NCBI RefSeq assembly: GCF_009730335.1
Contig: NZ_CP046315.1
Location: 186,001-250,000 of the forward strand
Direction of reading: 5' to 3'
Source of the DNA: Schaalia odontolytica
GTDB lineage: Bacteria; Actinomycetota; Actinomycetes; Actinomycetales; Actinomycetaceae
Length of the DNA: 64,000 nucleotides
In this document: piece after piece, positions 34,422-42,662 of the stretch
Position numbering within the stretch: position 1 is the stretch's first letter
Layout: each line of letters opens with the position of its first letter
Notes under the pieces: generated by a model
The model's input: only the letters and a program-made list of their open reading frames with translations
Databases searched by the model: none
Told to the model about the DNA's origin: nothing
Translations under genes and position numbers: made by a program

Positions 34422-34769
34422 AACACGCACCAGAGCACCCCAAAATCCCAGCACAACAAGCCAGACCACATTGGGAGTCCGGAGAACCTGGCTACGGTGC
34501 CCGTGGGCGGCGGCGGGGCCTGGCCGGGCTTCGAGCCGACGCGTAGAGCTGCCGAACAGCGACCCGGTCCCACTGGTGTGGAGGGCGCCGGAGGGTCCGG
34601 AGGGCACGGGCGGGCTTCGAGGCGCGGCGCCGAACGAAGTGAGGACGCCTAGCCTCGCGGGCGGCCGGGGCCTCCGGCGCCCGGAACACCCGTGGGGCGC
34701 ACAAAGCAGACCGGCCCGACGAGTCAGGCCCTCCGGCGCCAGCAACACCAGCGACCGGGCAAACCGCCC

Positions 34770-36122
34770 TTACTCTCCGCCGCCGGGCTCCGGGCGTCCC
34801 GTGTAGTTGACGAAGCGCGCCATGTCGCCCTGGAAGAGGGCGGTGACGGTCGCGGTCGCGCCGGCGCGGTGCTTGGCGACGATGATGTCGGCCTCGCCAG
34901 GGCGATCTTCCTTGTCGTAGTAGTCGGGGCGGTGCAGCAGGATAATGATGTCGGCGTCCTGCTCGAGCGAGCCGGACTCACGCAGGTCGCTCATCATGGG
35001 CTTGCGGTCGGTGCGGCCCTCGGAGTTACGGTTCAGCTGTGCGACTGCAATGACCGGGATGTCGAGGTCCTTGGCCAGAAGCTTGAGATTTCGCGACATC
35101 GCGGAGACTTCCTGCTGACGCGACTCGACCTGGCGGCCGCTCGTCATGAGCTGGAGGTAGTCAATGACGACGAGTCCCAGGTTTTCCTGCTGCTTGAGAC
35201 GGCGGCACTTCGAGCGAATCTCCGAGATGGTGATGTTCGCGGAGTCGTCGACGTACAGGGGAGCCTCGCTCATGCGCGAGGTGGTTTCGGCGACCTTGCG
35301 CCAGTCGACGTCGCTCATTTTGCCGGCCTGCATCTTGGACAGGCGCACGCCGGACTCGGCGGAGAGCATACGCATCGCGATTTCCTGCGAGCTCATTTCC
35401 AGCGAAAAAATCAGCGAGGTGATGCCGTGCTTCATGGACGCGGAACGGCAGAAATCCAGGGCGAGAGTGGACTTACCCATGGCGGGTCGGGCGGCGACGA
35501 TGATCATCTGGCCTCCGTGCAGGCCCTGGGTGAGTTCGTCGAGGTCGGTGAAGCCGGTGGGTACGCCGTTGAGCTTGCCCTGGTTCTTCTCGATGTCTTC
35601 GAGGGCGTTGAGGATGTCCGAGCTCATCTGCGTCATGGAGACGTAGTCGGTGGTTTCGCGCCCGTCGGAGACGGCGTAGACCTCGGCCTGGGCCTGGTCG
35701 ACGATCTCGTCGACGTCGCCGCCCGCGTCCGCGTAGCCGAGCTGGACGACGCGCGTGCCCGCGGTGACGAGTCGGCGCATGATGGCTCGCTCGCGCACGA
35801 TGCGCGCGTAGTAGGCGGCGTTCGCGGCGGTGGGCACGGAGGCGATGAGGGTGTGCAGGTAGGCGGCGCCGCCCACCTTCGACAGGACGCCCGCGCGCTT
35901 GAGTTCGCCGGCGACGGTGATGGCGTCGGCGGGTTCCGCGCGGCCGTTGAGTTCGACGATGGTGTCGAAGATCGTCTCGTGGCTGGGCTGGTAGAAGTCC
36001 TGCCCGCGCAGCATCTCGGAGACGATGTTGGCGGCCTCGGTCGTCAGCATCATCGATCCAAGGACGCTCATCTCCGCGTCGATGTCCTGCGGCGGGACGC
36101 GGTCGAACTGGTCGTCGGACAT
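34770..36122 (-). CDS. dnaB: Replicative DNA helicase
   Basis: The 450-residue hexameric helicase unwinds the replication fork. The N-terminal primase-binding domain starts VPPQDIDAEMSVLGSMML. The RecA-like domain has Walker A ARPAMGKSTLAL, Walker B VVIDYLQLM and the ISREIxxLKxLA-like block seen as SAMSRNLKLLAKDLDIPVIAVAQLNR. No intein is present. In many actinobacteria it follows rplI; here it lies leftward, separated from rpsF-rplI by a MATE gene. Confidence 0.97.
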   Translation of the reverse strand: MSDDQFDRVPPQDIDAEMSVLGSMMLTTEAANIVSEMLRGQDFYQPSHETIFDTIVELNGRAEPADAITVAGELKRAGVLSKVGGAAYLHTLIASVPTAANAAYYARIVRERAIMRRLVTAGTRVVQLGYADAGGDVDEIVDQAQAEVYAVSDGRETTDYVSMTQMSSDILNALEDIEKNQGKLNGVPTGFTDLDELTQGLHGGQMIIVAARPAMGKSTLALDFCRSASMKHGITSLIFSLEMSSQEIAMRMLSAESGVRLSKMQAGKMSDVDWRKVAETTSRMSEAPLYVDDSANITISEIRSKCRRLKQQENLGLVVIDYLQLMTSGRQVESRQQEVSAMSRNLKLLAKDLDIPVIAVAQLNRNSEGRTDRKPMMSDLRESGSLEQDADIIILLHRPDYYDKEDRPGEADIIVAKHRAGATATVTALFQGDMARFVNYTGRPEPGGGE

Positions 36123-36199
36123 CGTGATCCTCTCGGGTGCGGGGCTTTCTGGGACGAGGCCGGGGCTGGGCTGAGTGCCGCGAGCGCGGCCTGAAGCCC

Positions 36200-36448
36200 T
36201 GTGGATAGAGAGCCTTCAGGCGAAGACTAACGCGTTGTAGGCGATTGCGCGAACGACGCTGTGCGCGGGCATGTGCACATATTGTGGATAACCTGTGCAC
36301 AACGCCGACGACGCCTGTGCACAACGCGAAACGACCGATCTATCAGGGCAGATATCCTCATCACAGTCACATCATTGTCATTCATTGGGCCATCTAGAAT
36401 TTCCTAATGCACGGCTTTCCACAGGCCTGTGCACACATTGTGGAAAAG
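36200..36448. promoter_or_regulatory. Cluster of DnaA-box-like sequences upstream of dnaB
   Basis: TGTGGATAA (36283-36291) is a perfect DnaA box on the minus strand. One-mismatch or near forms lie at 36200 (TGTGGATAG), 36294 and 36316 (TGTGCACAA) and 36440 (TGTGGAAAA). They lie between the divergent dnaB and MATE genes and may let DnaA control dnaB. Confidence 0.5.
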
Positions 36449-36460
36449 AATCGGAGTGTC

Positions 36461-37834
36461 ATGACGAGCACACAGGGACCCAGCGACCCGACCTCACCCG
36501 CGAAGCGTGGGGAGGCCCCGGCCTCGTCGACCCCGACGATCACCACGCGGATGATCCTCTCCCTCGCGCTGCCCTCCCTGGGGGCCCTCATCGCGGAGCC
36601 GCTGTTCACCGTCATCGACTCCACGATGGTCGGCCATCTGGGCACCCCGCAGCTAGCGGGCCTGGGCATCGCGTCGACCGTGCTGAACACGGCGGTCGGG
36701 CTCTTCATCTTCCTGGCCTACTCCACGACGTCCCTGGCGGGCCGCCACCTGGGGGCCGGGCGGCGCGACCGTGCGATCCGCTCGGGGGTCGAGGCCATGT
36801 GGCTAGCGGGAGGCCTCGGCGCCCTCACAGCGATTCTTCTGGCCATCTTCGCCTCTCCCCTGCTCACCTGGTTGGGGGCAGACGCTGCGACGATGCCGCA
36901 CGCCCTGGCCTACCTGCATGCCTCTGCGCCCGGCCTCGTCGGCATGTTCGTCGTCCTGGCGGCCACGGGCACCCTGCGCGGGTTGCAGGACACGCGCACC
37001 CCGCTGGTCGCGGCGTCCGTGGGCGCGGTCTTCAACGCGGTGGCCAACTGGGTGCTCATGTACCCCCTCAACCTGGGGGTGGCGGGTTCCGGCCTGGGCA
37101 CCGCGATGACGCAGACCCTCATGGCGGCCTTCCTCGGGTGGATGATCGTGCGCGCGGCCCGGCGCGAGGGCGTGAGCCTGCGCCCCTCCACATACGGCCT
37201 GTTCGGCGCGGCACTCGAGGGAGCGCCGCTACTCGTGCGCACCCTCGCGCTGCGCGTCGCCCTCCTCGCGACCCTGAGCGCGGTCACGGCGATCTCCACC
37301 CAAGCCCTGGCCGCCCACCAGATCGTGTGGACCCTGTGGACGTTCGCCGCCTACGTGCTCGACGCGCTCGCAATCGCCGCCCAGGCGCTCGCCGGATTCA
37401 CGACCGGCACCGGAGAGCGCGGCGCCATGCGCCCACTCCTGCGCACCCTCTCGCGCTGGGGCATCGGCTTCGGCGTCGCCGTCGGCATCGCTCTGGCGAT
37501 CACCGCGCCCTGGATTACCCGCATCTTCACGACCGACCAGACCGTCATCGACTACGCGACCGTCGCCATCATCGTCGGCGCGCTCTTCCAGCCCATCGCC
37601 GGCTACGTCTTCCTCCTCGACGGCGTCCTCATCGGCGCGGGACGAGGCCGCTACCTGGCCGTCGCCGGCATCGTCAACCTGGTCGTCTACGCCCCGCTCC
37701 TGTGGATCATCGCCCACTCGTCCACCCTCACCGCTCGCCCCTCCCTGGCGCTCGCGATGGTCTGGCTCGCCTACTCGGCCGTCTACACAGGCATGCGGGC
37801 CCTCACCAACGGGTTCGGCGCCCGCTCGCTGTAG
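36461..37834 (+). CDS. MATE-family efflux transporter (DinF-like)
   Basis: The 457-residue protein has twelve membrane segments in two related halves. The first helix block is LALPSLGALIAEPLFTVIDSTMVGHLG, and the second half includes AAHQIVWTLWTFAAYVLDALAIAAQAL, both of the DinF branch. It exports cationic compounds by cation antiport. ATG 36461 follows CGGAG; a longer in-frame start at 36407 has no ribosome site. Confidence 0.88.
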   Translation: MTSTQGPSDPTSPAKRGEAPASSTPTITTRMILSLALPSLGALIAEPLFTVIDSTMVGHLGTPQLAGLGIASTVLNTAVGLFIFLAYSTTSLAGRHLGAGRRDRAIRSGVEAMWLAGGLGALTAILLAIFASPLLTWLGADAATMPHALAYLHASAPGLVGMFVVLAATGTLRGLQDTRTPLVAASVGAVFNAVANWVLMYPLNLGVAGSGLGTAMTQTLMAAFLGWMIVRAARREGVSLRPSTYGLFGAALEGAPLLVRTLALRVALLATLSAVTAISTQALAAHQIVWTLWTFAAYVLDALAIAAQALAGFTTGTGERGAMRPLLRTLSRWGIGFGVAVGIALAITAPWITRIFTTDQTVIDYATVAIIVGALFQPIAGYVFLLDGVLIGAGRGRYLAVAGIVNLVVYAPLLWIIAHSSTLTARPSLALAMVWLAYSAVYTGMRALTNGFGARSL

Positions 37835-37841
37835 CCGATCG

Positions 37842-37863
37842 ACGAGGCCGGGGCCGGCCTCGT
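37842..37863. terminator. Terminator hairpin after the MATE gene
   Basis: acgaggccgg pairs with ccggcctcgt around two bases, eight bases after the stop. The left arm is part of the frequent ACGAGGCCGGGG 12-mer. Confidence 0.7.
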
Positions 37864-38099
37864 GCGCACCCCCGGTGTCGCGCGGGGTTCGACCTCCCGG
37901 CAGGGCGGGCCCAGGCCTCGTCCCGAGGAGCCCAATCGTGACCGGAAACGCCCTAGCGAAGACGCTGCCATCCGTGTAAAGTGGGTAGCTGGACTATCCG
38001 CACCCGCGGCCGGTCCAGCAGGCCCTCACGGGCCATACGCAACGCCCTCCTGTCACGGACCGTCCGTGACCGTAAAGACCATAGGAGGTGGGAACCAAC

Positions 38100-38390
38100 G
38101 TGCGTAACTACGAACTGATGGTGATCCTCGATCCTTCGATCGACGAGCGCACCGTCGCCCCCATGATGGAGAAGTACCTGGCACCCGTGGCTGCCAACGG
38201 CGGATCCGTCGAGAACGTTGACGTCTGGGGCAAGCGCCGCCTTGCTTACGACATCCTCAAGCGTTCTGAGGGCATCTACGTCGTCATCGACATGACCACG
38301 ACCCCCGAGGTCGCTCTCGAGATCAACCGCCGCATGGGCATCGACGAGACCATTCTCCGTACGAAGCTCCTGCGCCCCGACGCTCACTGA
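38100..38390 (+). CDS. rpsF: 30S ribosomal protein S6
   Basis: The 96-residue S6 binds 16S rRNA with S18. The start MRNYELMVILDP is standard. GTG 38100 is chosen because AGGAGGT ends 10 nt before it; GTG 38088 overlaps that ribosome site. It heads the rpsF-ssb-rpsR-rplI operon. Confidence 0.97.
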   Translation: MRNYELMVILDPSIDERTVAPMMEKYLAPVAANGGSVENVDVWGKRRLAYDILKRSEGIYVVIDMTTTPEVALEINRRMGIDETILRTKLLRPDAH

Positions 38391-38425
38391 GCCGACACCA
38401 CACCCTCTAAGCCCGAGGAGCCGAC

Positions 38426-38992
38426 ATGGCCGGAGATACCGTCATCACTGTCATCGGTAACCTGACCGCTGACCCCGAGCTGCGTTGGACGCAGTCCGGC
38501 GCCGCGGTCGCCGATTTCACGGTGGCCTCCACCCCCCGAACCTACGACCGTAACGCCGGTGAGTGGCGCGACGGCGACACCCTCTTCATGCGCTGCTCCG
38601 TGTGGCGCGAGACCGCTGAGAACGTCGCCGAGTCGCTGCGCAAGGGCATGCGCGTCATCGTTCAGGGTCGCCTCACCCAGCGCTCGTACGACACCCAGCA
38701 GGGTGAACGTCGCACGGTCGTTGAGCTGCAGGTCGACGAGGTCGGCCCCTCCCTGCGCCGCGCACGCGCGCAGGTCACCCGCACCGCCCCTTCCGGTGGC
38801 GGCGGCTACCAGTCCGACAACCGCGGCCAGCAGGGCGCGCCCCAGCAGGGCGGCGGTTACGGCGGCGGCCAGGCTGGATATGGCCAGGGTGGCGCCAACT
38901 ACGGCGCACCGACCGGCGGCTCCCCCGAGGACCCGTGGCGCTCCGCCCCCGCTGGCGGCGCTACCTCCTTCGGCGACGAGCCCCCGTTCTAA
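38426..38992 (+). CDS. ssb: Single-stranded DNA-binding protein
   Basis: The 188-residue protein has an OB fold (about 1-110: [17 protein letters not shown] ... [14 protein letters not shown]). A Gly/Gln-rich flexible tail follows, with the acidic tip DEPPF that recruits partner proteins. It lies between rpsF and rpsR as in most actinobacteria. Confidence 0.97.
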   Translation: MAGDTVITVIGNLTADPELRWTQSGAAVADFTVASTPRTYDRNAGEWRDGDTLFMRCSVWRETAENVAESLRKGMRVIVQGRLTQRSYDTQQGERRTVVELQVDEVGPSLRRARAQVTRTAPSGGGGYQSDNRGQQGAPQQGGGYGGGQAGYGQGGANYGAPTGGSPEDPWRSAPAGGATSFGDEPPF

Positions 38993-39086
38993 AGTCGCGC
39001 GCCCCGGCACCTACGCCGGAAAGCGCCACGTCGAAGACAACACGCTTGGGGCGGCACAGTCCGCCCGGATTCACTAGGAGACCATC

Positions 39087-39329
39087 ATGGCGAAGCCCCA
39101 ACTTCGCAACAAGCCCATCAAGAAGAAGGCCAACCCGCTGAAGTCGGCCAAGATCGAGAAGATCGACTACAAGGACACCGCTCTGCTGCGTAAGTTCATC
39201 TCGGACCGCGGCAAGATCCGCGCCCGCCGCGTGACCGGTGTTTCCACCCAGGAGCAGCGCAAGATCGCTCGCGCCGTCAAGAACGCGCGTGAGATGGCTC
39301 TGCTGCCCTACTCCACGACCGGCCGCTGA
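39087..39329 (+). CDS. rpsR: 30S ribosomal protein S18
   Basis: 80 residues with [19 protein letters not shown] and [23 protein letters not shown], standard for S18. It lacks N-terminal CxxC cysteines, so it is a zinc-free form. AGGAG lies upstream. Confidence 0.96.
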   Translation: MAKPQLRNKPIKKKANPLKSAKIEKIDYKDTALLRKFISDRGKIRARRVTGVSTQEQRKIARAVKNAREMALLPYSTTGR

Positions 39330-39350
39330 TAAGGGAAGGACACAGCTGAT

Positions 39351-39809
39351 ATGGCTACCACGAAACTGATCCTCACCCACGACGTCCCCAACCTCGGCCA
39401 CGCCGGCGAGGTCGTCGAGGTCAAGGCTGGCTACGCCCGCAACTACCTGGTCCCCCGCGGCTTCGCCGCCAAGTGGACCGCCGGCGCGCAGAAGCAGATC
39501 GACCAGATCGCCGCTGCTCGTCGCCGCCACGAGATCGCCACGATCGACGACGCTCGCGCCGTGCGCGACGCCCTCCAGGGTGCCGTTGTCGAGATCTCCG
39601 GCAAGGTTGGCAACTCCGGCCGCCTGTTCGGCGCCGTCTCCGCTGCTGCGATCGCTGACGCGGTCAAGGAGCAGCTGGGCCAGACCATCGATCGTCGTCG
39701 CGTCATCATCGCCTCGCCCATCAAGGCCGTTGGCGACTACACGGTGACCGTCGGCCTGCACACCGAGGTGTCCGCGAACCTCAAGGTCCGCGTTTCTGCC
39801 GCGAAGTGA
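39351..39809 (+). CDS. rplI: 50S ribosomal protein L9
   Basis: 152 residues, with the N-terminal rRNA-binding domain (KLILTHDVPNLGHAGEVVEVKAGYARNYL) containing the signature GYARNYLVPRG, a connecting helix and the C-terminal domain. Last gene of the operon, followed by a strong terminator. Confidence 0.97.
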   Translation: MATTKLILTHDVPNLGHAGEVVEVKAGYARNYLVPRGFAAKWTAGAQKQIDQIAAARRRHEIATIDDARAVRDALQGAVVEISGKVGNSGRLFGAVSAAAIADAVKEQLGQTIDRRRVIIASPIKAVGDYTVTVGLHTEVSANLKVRVSAAK

Positions 39810-39840
39810 AGGCTTCACGCATCGGTTGAATGCTGATTGA

Positions 39841-39881
39841 AGGGGTGGCCCCCGCTCATGCGAGCGGGGGCCACCCCTTTT
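39841..39881 (+). terminator. Intrinsic terminator of the rpsF-rplI operon
   Basis: A perfect 17-bp stem (aggggtggcccccgctc and its complement) with a 4-nt loop and TTTT. Confidence 0.93.
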
Positions 39882-39981
39882 GCTGCCTGCAAGATCTGAC
39901 GCTCGTCTACGACACGTCATTGCTTGTCCCCTCTGGGGCGTGGCAACGGAGGGCACATGATGGGAGCACATACGCTCACAT

Positions 39982-40083
39982 CTGGATAGGTTGTGCGCAT
40001 CCGGATAGGTTATTCGCTTGTGGATAGGTTATTAACCTATCCAGATGTTCATAACCTATCCGGATCGTCGTTTCCTATCCGCG
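39982..40083. repeat. GGATAGGTTAT array: three forward then three reverse copies
   Basis: Forward copies lie at 39982 (ctggataggttgtg), 40001 (ccggataggttatt) and 40020 (gtggataggttatt). Reverse copies are aacctatccag (40034), ataacctatccgg (40051) and tttcctatccgcg (40071). The third forward and first reverse copy abut, making a perfect dyad. It lies between convergent rplI and the PBP gene. Confidence 0.85.
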
Positions 40084-40109
40084 TACGCATACACCCCTGT
40101 GAACACACC

Positions 40110-40140
40110 GCGGGCCCCGAGGATGCTCCTCGGGGCCCGC
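40110..40140. terminator. GC-rich terminator hairpin
   Basis: A perfect 14-bp stem (gcgggccccgagga and its complement) with a 3-nt loop, just before the convergent PBP gene end. Confidence 0.75.
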
Positions 40141-40163
40141 AACATCGGCGCTAGGACACACGG

Positions 40164-42524
40164 CTAGTTTCTTCGGCCGCCATTGTTGTTGCCGTTGTTA
40201 TTGCCGCCGTTATTGTTCCCGCCGTTGCCGTTGTTGGGACCGTTGCCGCCGTTGTTATTCCCGCCGTTGCCGTTGTTGGACCCATTGCCGCCGTTATTGT
40301 TCCCGCCGTTGCCGTTGTTGGAACCGTTGCCACCGTTCTGAGAATTCTCGGTGGGCTCGGCGGAGGGCGTCTCGGTGGGGGTAGGCGTCTCGGTGGGCTC
40401 GGCAGCGGACTGCGGGGCGTCGGTCGTCGCGCTCGGCGCGGGCGTGGGCGCGTTGTTGTGCACCTTGCGGTTGGACTCGACCTTCCAGGGGAAGTCGTCG
40501 CCCGGCAGGTTTGCGGTCGCCGGCTTCATGTAGTCGATCCACACGTCGACCGGCCAGTCGCCGCCGTGGAACTGAGCGAGGCCGCCCACGTCATCCAGGG
40601 GCACCGAGTTACCGGCATCGTCGGACTGGTACATCGACACGGCGGTCACCATGCCGGGCACGAAGCCCACGAACTGGGCGGAGAGCTGGTCCGAGGAGGT
40701 ACCGGTCTTGCCGGCCGTCGTCAGTCGCGCGATCGCGGGATCAACGTTGGCGGCCGTGCCCTCGCCCTTCGTGACAGCCTCGAGGGCCGGCATGATCGAG
40801 GAAACTTCCTCGACGTCGAAGACGCGCTTGGGGGCCACGTCGCCGCTGTAGAGCAGCTTGCCGTTCGAGTCCTCGACCTTCTTAACGATGTGGGCGGTGA
40901 CGCGCTCACCACCGTTCGCGATCGTCGAATAGGCGGTCGTCAGGTCGATGTTGTGCGGCGAGGAGGGGCCCAGGACGTTGAGCAGCTCATCGTTCAGGCC
41001 GACCGTGTCCTCGGGGATGCCCGCGTCAATGGCGGCCTTGAGCGTATTCTCCGGCTCAACATCGTCGTTCAGGCCCACGAACACCGTGTTCATCGAGTAC
41101 GCGGTCGCCTTCACGAGGGTGACGTTACCGAAGGAGTAGCCGCCGTCGTTCGAGACCGGGGTGCCCATGCCTCGGAAATACTGGGGGGACTTACCCGAGT
41201 ACGTGTCGTAGACCGTGCCACCCAGGCGCGCGTTCGCCAGCAGGGCGAACGGCTTAAAAGCCGAGCCGGCCATCGCGATGTCCTGCGTGACGGCATTCTG
41301 CTGGCGCTTCTCATAATCCGCGCCCGCGTACTCGGCGAGGATCTCGCCCGTGGCCGGGTCCATGGAGGACAGGGCCACGTGCTGGTGCGTCGGATCCCAG
41401 CCCTCGACCTCGTTCATGCCCTCGGCGGCCGCGACCGCCTGCTCCTGGTGCTCCTTGACGATCGTGGAGGTGATGCGCAGACCACCCTGGCTGATCTTGT
41501 CCTCGTCGAACTGGTCGGAGGCGAGGAGCTCCTGCTTGACCTGGGCCATCAGGTAGCCGTTCGTGCCGGTCATCGTCGCGCTATTGAGCGTGTCGGGGTC
41601 GATCGTCTCGGGGAACACCGCGGCATCCTTGTCGGCCTGTGTGATCCAGCCGTCCTCAACCATGAGGTTCAGGTCGCGCTCCCAGCGCTCCTTCGCCTTG
41701 TCGGGGTTGACGGCGGGGTCCCACGCGGAGGGAGCGGGAATGACGGCCGCAAGGAGCGCCGACTCGGACAGGGTCAGCTGAGAGGCGCCGTGGCCGAAGT
41801 ACGCCTGGGCGGCCGCGTCGATGCCGTACGCGCCACGACCGAAGTAGATCGTGTTCATGTAGGCGCCGATGACCTCGTCCTTGGACTTCTCACGGTTGAT
41901 CTTGATGGCCAGGACGGCTTCCTTGAGCTTGCCCGTGTAGGACGTGGTCTCGCCGATGTAGTAGCGCTCCACGTACTGCTGGGTGAGCGTCGAGCCACCC
42001 TGGCGGGCGCCGCCGCGCAGGTTGTTGATGAGGGCGCGGAAGATGCCCTTCAGGTCAACACCCGAGTTCGTGTAGAACGTGCGATCCTCGGAGGCCACGA
42101 TCGACTTCGAGACGTAGTCGGGAAGCGTCGTCGTGTCGATGATCTGACGGTTGATGTCACCCAGGGTGCCCATCTCGGTCGTGCCGTCGGCGTAGTAGAC
42201 CGTGGTCTTCTGCGCGAGCGCCAGGTCATCCGGCGCGGGTACGGTCAGCGTGTTGTAGAGGTACAGGAACACCGCCATGCCCGCGATAAACACGCCCAGG
42301 AAGACGGTCAGAATTGAGTAGCCGATGCGCTTGGCCCACCGGTGCTTCTTCTTCGCCGGGCCCTTCTTACCGGCCGACGACGCCTTGGCAGCCTTCCGGG
42401 ATGCATGCGATCCGGCCGCGGCGCGCGCCGCACGTCGCGAGGGCAGCGAGTCCCGCCCTGACGTGCCGGAGCCGCCAGGCTCGATGATGTCGTTCCAGTC
42501 AGACTGTCCGTTGTTAGTAGCCAC
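40164..42524 (-). CDS. Class A penicillin-binding protein (PBP1A-like)
   Basis: The 786-residue bifunctional peptidoglycan synthase has a basic cytoplasmic tail and one membrane helix (about 68-92). The GT51 glycosyltransferase domain has its catalytic Glu in ASEDRTFYTN and the block RQGGSTLTQQYVERYYIG. The transpeptidase domain has SAFK (nucleophile Ser), SMN and KTGTSS. The last about 110 residues are Pro/Thr/Glu-rich and then a pure Asn/Gly repeat, coded by near-identical 24-33 bp units that may vary in number. Confidence 0.95.
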   Translation of the reverse strand: MATNNGQSDWNDIIEPGGSGTSGRDSLPSRRAARAAAGSHASRKAAKASSAGKKGPAKKKHRWAKRIGYSILTVFLGVFIAGMAVFLYLYNTLTVPAPDDLALAQKTTVYYADGTTEMGTLGDINRQIIDTTTLPDYVSKSIVASEDRTFYTNSGVDLKGIFRALINNLRGGARQGGSTLTQQYVERYYIGETTSYTGKLKEAVLAIKINREKSKDEVIGAYMNTIYFGRGAYGIDAAAQAYFGHGASQLTLSESALLAAVIPAPSAWDPAVNPDKAKERWERDLNLMVEDGWITQADKDAAVFPETIDPDTLNSATMTGTNGYLMAQVKQELLASDQFDEDKISQGGLRITSTIVKEHQEQAVAAAEGMNEVEGWDPTHQHVALSSMDPATGEILAEYAGADYEKRQQNAVTQDIAMAGSAFKPFALLANARLGGTVYDTYSGKSPQYFRGMGTPVSNDGGYSFGNVTLVKATAYSMNTVFVGLNDDVEPENTLKAAIDAGIPEDTVGLNDELLNVLGPSSPHNIDLTTAYSTIANGGERVTAHIVKKVEDSNGKLLYSGDVAPKRVFDVEEVSSIMPALEAVTKGEGTAANVDPAIARLTTAGKTGTSSDQLSAQFVGFVPGMVTAVSMYQSDDAGNSVPLDDVGGLAQFHGGDWPVDVWIDYMKPATANLPGDDFPWKVESNRKVHNNAPTPAPSATTDAPQSAAEPTETPTPTETPSAEPTENSQNGGNGSNNGNGGNNNGGNGSNNGNGGNNNGGNGPNNGNGGNNNGGNNNGNNNGGRRN

Positions 42525-42606
42525 GTATTCGCCCTTTCAGCGGATTGGTGTACCCCTAGATTAACCGGGTTTCCTGAAAGAACCCCAAAGTATGGGCTGC
42601 AACACA

Positions 42607-42636
42607 AAGGGGTGGGTACCGCGCACCCACCCCCTT
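42607..42636 (-). terminator. Terminator of gnd
   Basis: aaggggtgggt pairs with acccaccccctt around a short loop, directly after the leftward gnd stop. Confidence 0.75.
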
Positions 42637-42662
42637 CGTGCGGCTTCCGCCGCGGTCTCAGA

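Larger units (their letters stand above)
33742..34697. repeat. Composite noncoding repeat unit, copy 2 (modules A-B-C-D)
   Basis: About 955 bp with the same four modules in the same order as 5273-6217. Module D begins tgcccgtgggcgg at 34499 and the unit ends ggcgcccggaacacccgtgg (34677-34696). It fills the gap between convergent rarD and dnaB; no gene is supported here. Confidence 0.82.

Noticed and set aside
40458-42317. 619-codon open frame opposite the PBP gene
   Set aside because: It is an antisense shadow of high-GC coding sequence. The PBP on the minus strand has all catalytic motifs.
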